A stretch of DNA of 5,371 nt. Source: an uncultured Rhizobiaceae group bacterium. Its GTDB lineage: Bacteria > Pseudomonadota > Alphaproteobacteria > Rhizobiales > Rhizobiaceae. The notes beneath the pieces are model-generated. The model saw only the letters and a list, made by a program, of their open reading frames with translations, did not search any database and was not told the origin of the DNA. The DNA is taken from assembly GCA_937923355.1 (NCBI GenBank), contig CALAIO010000086.1, positions 1-5,371 of the forward strand. The letters run 5' to 3'. Below, piece after piece: positions 1-5,371 of the stretch (positions are counted from its first letter, which is position 1; each line of letters opens with the position of its first letter). The translations under genes and the position numbers were made by a program.

Positions 1-2151
1 GTCAAGAAGGGATCAGCAGGCAAAGGTCGTCATTATGCTATATGGCATGATCCACATCCAAAGCCGTCTTACCTGTTCGCGCTCGTTGCCGGAGACCTTG
101 GCTCTGTTCACAAGCCATTCAAGACTGCAACGGGCAAGAAAGTAAAACTTGGCATTTACGTCGAGAAAGGCAAGGAAGACAGCACTGACTATGCAATGGA
201 CAGTCTTGTTCGCTCCATGAAATGGGATGAAACGGTCTTTGGCTGCGAGTACGATCTGGATGTTTTCAACATAGTGGCGGTTTCAGATTTCAACATGGGA
301 GCCATGGAAAACAAGGGGCTGAATATCTTCAATGACAAATATGTGCTTGGCAATCCGGACACTGCAACCGATGCAGACTATGCCAACATTGAAGGTATTA
401 TCGCGCATGAGTATTTTCACAACTGGACTGGCAATCGTATTACGTGCCGAGACTGGTTTCAGCTTTGTCTAAAGGAAGGGCTAACCGTTTACCGTGATCA
501 GGAGTTTTCATCTGATGAACGATCACGCCCTGTAAAACGCATCTCTGATGTACGCGGATTAAAAGCTGCACAATTTCCAGAAGATGCTGGCCCCCTTGCG
601 CATCCGGTGCGTCCAGAGACGTATCGTGAGATCAATAACTTTTACACAGCCACAATCTACCAAAAAGGCGCGGAACTTATTCGCATGCTAGCGATAATTG
701 CAGGCGAGCAGAAGTTTAAAAAGGGAATGGATTTATACCTAAAGCGCCATGATGGCGATGCTGCTACCATAGAAGAGTTTTTAAAATGCTTTGAACAAGC
801 AGGAAAACTGGACCTTGCCCAATTCGCCTTGTGGTACTCACAGGCTGGCACGCCCCTTTTGAATGTTTCGTCCAGCTATGACAAATCCAAACAGTCTTTT
901 ACGTTAGAGTTTGAACAATTCACGCCATCTACACCAGGGCAAAAAAGAAAGCTTCCGGTTTATATTCCTCAACGCATCGGGTTAATCGGCGCTGATGGTA
1001 AAGACATGATACCTGAGAAAGTGGTTGGTGCTGATTATGTGGATGGTGTTTTGCATCTTACGAAGCGAAAACAAAAGGTTGTTTTCTCTGGCATCAAAGA
1101 ACGTCCTGTTTTGAGCTTAAACAGGGGTTTTACGGCTCCAATAGAAGTTGATTATCGTCAAAGCCCAAGTGACCTGGCTTTTCTCGCAGCTAATGACACG
1201 GACAGCTTCAGCCGTTGGCAAGCCTATCAAAACTATGCAACCAAGCTTCTAATCGCAGGCTACCGTGCAGTTCTTGCAGGCAAGACTATTAAGATTGATG
1301 CAAAATTTCTGGAGATTTCCAAGGGCATCCTGGAAGATGAAACACTGGAACCTGCATATCGTGCAACCCTTCTTTCCTTACCAAGCGAAGGGGATCTTGC
1401 TCAGGCAATCAACAAGAATGTAAATCCTGATGCCATATCAAAGTCTGTGACTGCACTTTCAAAAGCACTTGGCAAAACCTTTGAACCAATACGCAAATCT
1501 GTTCTTAAAACCCTAAAGTGCGCGCCCGAGTTTAGCGCAAGTGCTGAAGAGGCTGGCAAACGTAGTTTACGCGGCCTTGTGATGTCATATGCTGTAATCG
1601 CTCGTTCCAAACCAGCGCTTAAGGAAATTGCCAAAGATTATAAGAAGTCAGACAATATGACTGACAGATTTAACGCGCTGCGCACCATCGTGCACCATCA
1701 TCCAACGAAGGCCGACCGTGAAAAAGTTCTGGCAGACTTTTACAAGCGCTATCGTGATGATCATATTGTTTTGGACAAATGGTTTGCTGTGCAAGCTTCA
1801 AAACCCGGCGGTTCAACAATCACAACTGTTCGAAAACTGATGAAACATGAGGATTTTACCTTTAATAATCCAAACCGCTTTCGTTCGCTTCTAGGTATTT
1901 TTGCAATGGGCAACCAATCAGCCTTTAATGCAGCCAACGGCAAGGGATATATGCTAATGGCTGATGCGCTGATTAAGCTTGATAAAATCAACCCGCAAGT
2001 CACCGCCAGAATGTTGACTGCATTCCGCTCTTACCGTGTGCTTGAACCTTCACGGAAAAAGCTTGCAGAGGCTGCTTTGAGAAAAATTGAAAACTCAGGT
2101 GATCTTTCGCGTGATACTGCCGATATTCTTGGTAGAACACTTGCTGGATAA
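1..2151 (+). CDS. pepN: Aminopeptidase N, M1 family zinc metallopeptidase (5'-truncated by window edge)
   Basis: PepN removes N-terminal residues from peptides in the cytoplasm and takes part in peptide turnover. The reading frame is open from base 1, so the gene begins upstream; an in-frame ATG at 196 is internal, because homologous sequence (for example LVAGDLGSV) precedes it. In window codon numbering, the GAMEN substrate-recognition motif is at 100-104 (bases 298-312). The zinc motif HEYFH is at 136-140 (406-420), with the third zinc ligand Glu159 in LKEGL, giving the HEXXH-X18-E pattern. The likely catalytic Tyr220 is in TIYQKGAE. The order is catalytic thermolysin-like domain to about 283 (ending near WYSQAGTP), a beta domain to about 390, then an all-helical C-terminal domain to 716. 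Aligning these motifs by memory with the roughly 870-residue E. coli enzyme, about 160 N-terminal residues are missing. No frameshift or lost catalytic residue is visible. Identification is very secure; the in vivo substrate is not shown. Confidence 0.97.
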   Translation, partial: VKKGSAGKGRHYAIWHDPHPKPSYLFALVAGDLGSVHKPFKTATGKKVKLGIYVEKGKEDSTDYAMDSLVRSMKWDETVFGCEYDLDVFNIVAVSDFNMGAMENKGLNIFNDKYVLGNPDTATDADYANIEGIIAHEYFHNWTGNRITCRDWFQLCLKEGLTVYRDQEFSSDERSRPVKRISDVRGLKAAQFPEDAGPLAHPVRPETYREINNFYTATIYQKGAELIRMLAIIAGEQKFKKGMDLYLKRHDGDAATIEEFLKCFEQAGKLDLAQFALWYSQAGTPLLNVSSSYDKSKQSFTLEFEQFTPSTPGQKRKLPVYIPQRIGLIGADGKDMIPEKVVGADYVDGVLHLTKRKQKVVFSGIKERPVLSLNRGFTAPIEVDYRQSPSDLAFLAANDTDSFSRWQAYQNYATKLLIAGYRAVLAGKTIKIDAKFLEISKGILEDETLEPAYRATLLSLPSEGDLAQAINKNVNPDAISKSVTALSKALGKTFEPIRKSVLKTLKCAPEFSASAEEAGKRSLRGLVMSYAVIARSKPALKEIAKDYKKSDNMTDRFNALRTIVHHHPTKADREKVLADFYKRYRDDHIVLDKWFAVQASKPGGSTITTVRKLMKHEDFTFNNPNRFRSLLGIFAMGNQSAFNAANGKGYMLMADALIKLDKINPQVTARMLTAFRSYRVLEPSRKKLAEAALRKIENSGDLSRDTADILGRTLAG

Positions 2152-2179
2152 ATTTATTTAGCTTCTCAGGTAAATAAAT
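2152..2179. repeat. Perfect AT-only inverted repeat just after pepN stop
   Basis: ATTTATTTA (2152-2160) and TAAATAAAT (2171-2179) are exact reverse complements separated by ten bases. The left arm begins directly after the pepN TAA stop. A transcript could fold into a 9-bp A-U hairpin, but it would be weak and no T-run follows, so it does not look like a good intrinsic terminator. It might help define the pepN mRNA 3' end or be an AT-rich protein-binding site. It overlaps the CtrA-like box at 2171-2186. Confidence 0.5.
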
Positions 2180-2186
2180 CCTTAAC
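2171..2186 (+). promoter_or_regulatory. Candidate CtrA-type binding box (one mismatch)
   Basis: TAAA, seven bases, then TTAAC matches the alphaproteobacterial CtrA consensus TTAA-N7-TTAAC with one mismatch in the left half and a perfect right half. It lies about 95 bases before the start of a PleC-like kinase. In related bacteria PleC controls DivK and thereby CtrA, so feedback would make sense. The motif is AT-rich and short, and the surrounding DNA is AT-rich, so chance occurrence is quite possible. Confidence 0.35.
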
Positions 2187-2201
2187 AGGGCTGGACAAGG
2201 G

Positions 2202-2232
2202 GATTCCACATGATTCATTGTGGTAGTGATTC
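2202..2232. promoter_or_regulatory. Cluster of three GANTC (CcrM methylation) sites
   Basis: GATTC occurs at 2202-2206, 2212-2216 and 2228-2232, upstream of the kinase start. GANTC is the site methylated by the cell-cycle methyltransferase CcrM in many alphaproteobacteria, where promoter sites can make transcription depend on the replication-linked methylation state. Reading the whole window by eye I find only three other sites (3301, 3781, 4939), whereas about 21 would be expected at uniform base composition. Presence of CcrM in this organism is inferred, not seen. Confidence 0.5.
2206..2223. promoter_or_regulatory. Imperfect palindrome, possible operator
   Basis: CCACATGATTCATTGTGG reads as CCACATGA, a central T, then TCAT(T)GTGG, which is an eight-base inverted repeat interrupted by one extra T on the right side. 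It contains the middle GANTC site. It could be a regulator-binding site for the downstream kinase gene, but no matching regulator is known to me, and a repeat this short could arise by chance. Confidence 0.2.
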
Positions 2233-2268
2233 GGCAGCACGGCGGCGGCTGAACTTAAGAGATCAACG

Positions 2269-2274
2269 AGGAGG
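2269..2274 (+). promoter_or_regulatory. Strong ribosome binding site of the kinase gene
   Basis: AGGAGG lies six bases before the ATG at 2281. This near-perfect Shine-Dalgarno sequence with good spacing fixes the start codon; the same frame is closed upstream by a TGA at 2227-2229 with no other ATG in between. Confidence 0.85.
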
Positions 2275-2280
2275 CCAGCG

Positions 2281-4623
2281 ATGTCTCAAGCGGAGGCGCA
2301 TCATGTGCGACACCGTAAGGGTTTATTGCGATTGAAAGGCGATAGTTCTGCAACTGTGGTTGCAGGCTACGCCCGACAATTGAGCCATCCTGCTTATGAA
2401 AATTTACTAAAATCAGAAACATTTTTACGTCGGCTTGTTCCGGCATTAATTGTTTTATTCCTTGTTATTGCAGGCGTGGCCAGATGGATGTCGCTGCAAT
2501 CACAAGCCGAGGTTATTCGTCTTCAAACCAATACAGAAATGCACTTCATTGCAGAATTAATCGAGCAACGTCTTCTCACCTTGTCGCAAGATGGAAATGA
2601 AGCATACAGCCCCTCTCAATTACAGAACTTTATGTCTGATACAATTCCTGCAAAATATAGAGCTGACGGACGCAGTGTTGTTCTAACGGCACGGGATGGC
2701 TCTATTCTTGCCAGTATTCCTTATAGACCTGAAAATCATGGGAAACAGTTAGATGCGATTTTAGGTGATGTTTTATTACTGACCACTTTTGGAGAGCGTG
2801 CTGAGGCGCGAAACATACAAACAGCAAAAGGCGAACCTGCACTTGGCGTACATCGTCTTCTGGTAAAGCCCTTTGGTGGGGTAACACTTATTCAACCTGA
2901 GAGCTTTATCTATGCGGACTGGCGTCGCAATGCTTCGTTGAACGTTACCCTTTTCGTTGGCACGTCTTCCATCCTGCTTGTTATTCTCTACGCATATTTT
3001 GCTCAAAGCGCGAGAGCGCGTGAAGCGGATGGCATTTATTTTGAAGTACAGAACCGTTTTGACACAGCACTGATGCGCGGCGGCTGTGGACTTTGGGATT
3101 GGGATTTGTCTCGCGGTCAATTTTACTGGTCAAAATCTATGTTCGAATTGTTAGGTATGAAACCGCGCGATGAAATTATCGGATTTGCGGAAGTTACTAA
3201 ATTGGTTCACCCGGAGGATGTTGATCTTTATGCTCTGGCTTGCCGTGTTCTTGAACAAAACCTTACGCATGTTGAACAAATTTTCCGCATGCAGAAAAAT
3301 GATTCAGAATGGTGCTGGATACGCCTTAAAGTAGAGATTGCAGGAACTGACGGTTCGCGCCCTCGCTTGGTGGGTATTGCAGAAGACATTACTGAACAAC
3401 GTATTATTGAACAGGCTAGTTACCAAAAAGACATGCGCCTTCACGATGCGATAGAAAATCTTCCAGAGGCTTTCGTACTTTGGGATGATCAAAAGCGCCT
3501 GGTAATGTGTAATTCAAAATACCAGCAACTTCATCAGCTTGACCCTTCATGGCTGAGCGCAGGCATGCCTTATGACGCTGTAATGAAGCAAGCAAACTCG
3601 CCACAAGTCAGCAATCAGAAAATTCGTGGTCTCGATGAAGACGAGAGCACCAGAACACTTGAAGTTCAACTTGAAGACGGTCGCTGGTTACAAATCAATG
3701 AGCGTCATACGCAAGATGGCGGATTTGTTTCTGTTGGCACTGACATCACGCCTATTAAATTACATGAAACAAAACTGGTTGAATCAGAAAAGCGCCTCAT
3801 GGCAACTGTTTCGGATTTGGAAAAATCAAGGATTACACTTGAAGATCAAAAACAACAACTTGCAGAATTAGCCGGAAAATATGCTGACGAGACACAACGT
3901 GCCGAAGCTGCCAACCGCGCCAAATCCGAGTTCCTTGCTAATATTTCTCATGAGCTTCGCACCCCTCTTAATGCCATCATCGGCTTTTCAGAAATCATGA
4001 ATGAGAGTATGTTTGGTCCGTTGGGCTCTGAGAAATATGAAGAATATGCACGCGACATTTATGAAAGCGGTAGCTATCTGCTTGGCATGATTAATGACGT
4101 GCTGGACATGTCAAAAATCGAAGCAGGCAGGTTTGAGCTTAATTATGAAACTTTCAACCTGGATGAAATGATAGAGGAAACAATGCGTATTGTTTCCCAC
4201 CAATCCAGAGAGCGCAATCTCAACATTGAAGACAGTGTTTCATCAAAACTTAATCTTGAGGCTGATCGCCGAGCGATGAAACAAATTTTGATTAACCTGC
4301 TTTCAAATGCTGTGAAGTTTTCTAATGATGGTGGCCGCATCCAAATCAGAGCGAGAAAACGCGGAAACTGCATAACAATTTCTCTAGAAGATGATGGCAT
4401 TGGCATCTCCAAGAAGGACCTCAAGAAACTTGGAAAACCGTTTGAACAAGTACAAAATCAATTTACGAAAAGCCACAAAGGTTCAGGTCTAGGCCTTGCG
4501 ATTTCCCGATCACTTACCGAAATGCACGGTGGAGCAATGAAGATACGCTCCGTAAACGGAAAAGGCACGATCGTCTCGCTACGAATTCCAGTTAGCAGAG
4601 AAGCATCCTGTAAAACAGCATAA
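2281..4623 (+). CDS. pleC: PleC-like membrane sensor histidine kinase/phosphatase with two PAS domains
   Basis: A complete 780-residue hybrid-free sensor kinase. A cytoplasmic N-terminus is followed by a transmembrane helix at about 52-70, a roughly 147-residue periplasmic region (71-217) and a second helix at about 219-241. PAS 1 spans about 257-376 (LWDWD at 271-275, HPED at 310-313, GIAEDITEQR at its end). PAS 2 spans about 386-494 (ENLPEAFVLWDD; GTDIT at 486-490). A charged, probably coiled-coil linker leads to HisKA, with phosphoacceptor His557 in SHELRTPLNAIIGFSE. The adjoining Glu558 and Thr561 are the residues that in HisKA kinases support kinase and phosphatase activity. HATPase_c has the N box (Asn672, Asn676), DDGIGI (704-709), KPFEQV (719-724) and GSGLGLA (734-740). 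No receiver domain is present. MFGPLG, INDVLDMSKIEAGR and QFTKSHKGSGLGLAISRSL are typical of the PleC/DivJ/PdhS group; two membrane helices and the pepN/glnE neighbours favour PleC. In Caulobacter PleC acts on DivK and PleD at a cell pole. Those partners are not in this window. Another member of the same kinase group is the main alternative. Confidence 0.85.
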   Translation: MSQAEAHHVRHRKGLLRLKGDSSATVVAGYARQLSHPAYENLLKSETFLRRLVPALIVLFLVIAGVARWMSLQSQAEVIRLQTNTEMHFIAELIEQRLLTLSQDGNEAYSPSQLQNFMSDTIPAKYRADGRSVVLTARDGSILASIPYRPENHGKQLDAILGDVLLLTTFGERAEARNIQTAKGEPALGVHRLLVKPFGGVTLIQPESFIYADWRRNASLNVTLFVGTSSILLVILYAYFAQSARAREADGIYFEVQNRFDTALMRGGCGLWDWDLSRGQFYWSKSMFELLGMKPRDEIIGFAEVTKLVHPEDVDLYALACRVLEQNLTHVEQIFRMQKNDSEWCWIRLKVEIAGTDGSRPRLVGIAEDITEQRIIEQASYQKDMRLHDAIENLPEAFVLWDDQKRLVMCNSKYQQLHQLDPSWLSAGMPYDAVMKQANSPQVSNQKIRGLDEDESTRTLEVQLEDGRWLQINERHTQDGGFVSVGTDITPIKLHETKLVESEKRLMATVSDLEKSRITLEDQKQQLAELAGKYADETQRAEAANRAKSEFLANISHELRTPLNAIIGFSEIMNESMFGPLGSEKYEEYARDIYESGSYLLGMINDVLDMSKIEAGRFELNYETFNLDEMIEETMRIVSHQSRERNLNIEDSVSSKLNLEADRRAMKQILINLLSNAVKFSNDGGRIQIRARKRGNCITISLEDDGIGISKKDLKKLGKPFEQVQNQFTKSHKGSGLGLAISRSLTEMHGGAMKIRSVNGKGTIVSLRIPVSREASCKTA

Positions 4624-4647
4624 TTTAAGTTTACCCTGCCAACTATG

Positions 4648-4678
4648 CCCCGAACTTTTATAGTTCGGGGTTTTTTTT
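4648..4678 (+). terminator. Rho-independent terminator of the kinase gene
   Basis: CCCCGAACT (4648-4656) pairs perfectly with AGTTCGGGG (4662-4670) around a five-base loop (TTTAT), followed at once by eight T residues (4671-4678). It starts 24 bases after the kinase stop. The T-run is only on this strand: after the stem the opposite strand continues without one, so termination of glnE by the same hairpin is not supported. The right half overlaps the 3' end of glnE. Confidence 0.95.
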
Positions 4679-5371
4679 GTTCTTTAAAAGAGTTTTGAAA
4701 ATTGCTCTTACTTCTTTTTGCGTCGTTCGCAAATGCGCTTCACTGGCAACCAAATTAGGCATATCCATTCCTGAGCAGATGATTTCAGTAAATCCCGATG
4801 ACGCATGTTTCATATCAAAAGGATCATCCATGCAAATGCGTTGCATTTGTAGAACGCCGTTATAGAGATCAAAAGCCTTTAGAAGTTTTTCTCGCGCATC
4901 ACCAGATATCTCCAAGTTGGTAACATCATTTAATATTTGACTCGTGCCAGTCAGGCCAGAACTACCATTTTTAATCGCCAGCCATTGCGCAATAAATTCA
5001 ATGTCTAACAGGCCGCCCGCTATGGTTTTAACATCCCATATGTTTTTTATACTTTTTTCTTTTTCAATACGCATGCGCATGTCAAAGATTTCTTTTTCTA
5101 GCGCCTTATGCTGCCGATGTGTTGTCAGAATTTTTGGAATTTCTGCTTCTACTTTTTCACAAAGCTCTGCATCGCCTGCGACTGCCCGTGCCCTGGTCAA
5201 GGACTGCCCTTCCCATACCCAAGCTTCTTCCTGTTGGTATTTTAGAAACCCGTCTACATGCGTTGCTAAGGGGCCTGCGTTGCCAGAAGGACGTAATCTG
5301 AAATCCAATTCATATAATTTTCCTTCAGCGGTAGGGGCGCTCATGGCAGAAATAAAGCGTTGCATCAGCCT
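4658..5371 (-). CDS. glnE: Bifunctional glutamine synthetase adenylyltransferase/deadenylylase, C-terminal part (5'-truncated by window edge)
   Basis: GlnE attaches AMP to, and removes it from, glutamine synthetase, switching nitrogen assimilation in response to PII protein and glutamine. The frame is open to the right edge (two codons precede the in-frame ATG at 5365), so only the last 237 residues are here, out of about 950-1000 usual for the family. The visible part belongs to the C-terminal nucleotidyltransferase domain, which carries out adenylylation. LYELDFRLRPSGNAG (residues 19-33 of the fragment) carries the conserved Asp23 and the RLRPSG signature. EEAWVWEGQSLTRARAVAGD (48-67) and GGLLDIEF (119-126) are also family hallmarks, the latter opening the final helical region. 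The upstream GSxxxxDxD-type metal motif is outside the window. The gene is convergent with the kinase (34 bases between stops). Its final residues NPEL and stop codon are encoded within the kinase terminator, and the preceding lysines by its T-run. Confidence 0.96.
   Translation of the reverse strand, partial: RLMQRFISAMSAPTAEGKLYELDFRLRPSGNAGPLATHVDGFLKYQQEEAWVWEGQSLTRARAVAGDAELCEKVEAEIPKILTTHRQHKALEKEIFDMRMRIEKEKSIKNIWDVKTIAGGLLDIEFIAQWLAIKNGSSGLTGTSQILNDVTNLEISGDAREKLLKAFDLYNGVLQMQRICMDDPFDMKHASSGFTEIICSGMDMPNLVASEAHLRTTQKEVRAIFKTLLKNKKNPEL

Noticed and set aside
2000..2218. 72-codon minus-strand open frame spanning the pepN end and the intergenic region
   Set aside because: It mostly mirrors the pepN 3' end, with no recognisable product or convincing ribosome binding site.
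2192..2220. Possible sigma-70 promoter with TGGACA as -35 element
   Set aside because: At spacings of 16 to 18 bases no hexamer matches the -10 consensus at more than three of six positions, so a promoter position cannot be supported.
2776..3120. 114-codon open frame on the minus strand inside the kinase gene
   Set aside because: It lies opposite the second membrane helix and the start of PAS 1, has no recognisable domain, and the + strand frame there encodes clearly conserved sequence.
3626..3871. 81-codon + strand open frame in another frame of the kinase gene
   Set aside because: It overlaps the PAS 2/coiled-coil coding region entirely; no protein family is recognisable and the kinase frame explains the sequence.
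4143..4424. 93-codon open frame on the minus strand
   Set aside because: It is antisense to the conserved HisKA-HATPase region of the kinase and has no recognisable protein features.
4833..4849. Inverted repeat CAAATGC-GTT-GCATTTG
   Set aside because: It lies within glnE coding sequence (around MQRICM), has no T-run and no regulatory context; most likely coincidental.

Overview
The window looks like chromosomal core-genome DNA from an alphaproteobacterium, most likely a Rhizobiales/Hyphomicrobiales-type organism with only moderate GC content. This rests on three things: a PleC-like cell-cycle histidine kinase, the gene order pepN - pleC-like kinase - glnE (which I recall from rhizobial genomes but cannot verify here), and a dense cluster of GANTC motifs, the recognition sequence of the alphaproteobacterial methyltransferase CcrM. 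I see no mobile elements, RNA genes, CRISPR arrays or phage genes.

Layout: (1) 1-2151, + strand: the 3' four-fifths of pepN, an M1-family zinc aminopeptidase with its catalytic motifs intact; the start lies off the left edge. (2) 2152-2280: a 129-base intergenic region holding an AT-only inverted repeat, a near-consensus CtrA-type box, three GANTC sites within 31 bases, an imperfect palindrome and a strong Shine-Dalgarno sequence. (3) 2281-4623, + strand: a complete 780-residue membrane-bound sensor histidine kinase with two transmembrane segments, a periplasmic sensor region, two PAS domains, a linker, HisKA and HATPase_c; best call PleC. (4) 4648-4678: a textbook intrinsic terminator for the kinase. 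(5) 4658-5371, - strand: the C-terminal part of glnE, convergent with the kinase, whose last codons and stop lie inside the terminator; its start lies off the right edge.

The three genes do not form one pathway: PepN does peptide turnover, PleC cell-fate signalling (DivK/PleD phosphorylation state) and GlnE nitrogen control by adenylylating glutamine synthetase. The most interesting part is the short region before the kinase. Three of the six GANTC sites I could find in 5.4 kb sit there, next to a CtrA-like box. This suggests that the kinase, which in related bacteria acts upstream of CtrA, is itself under DNA-methylation-timed and/or CtrA control. That is an inference from motif positions only.

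I did not find a wholly novel system here; the coding content is ordinary core genome.
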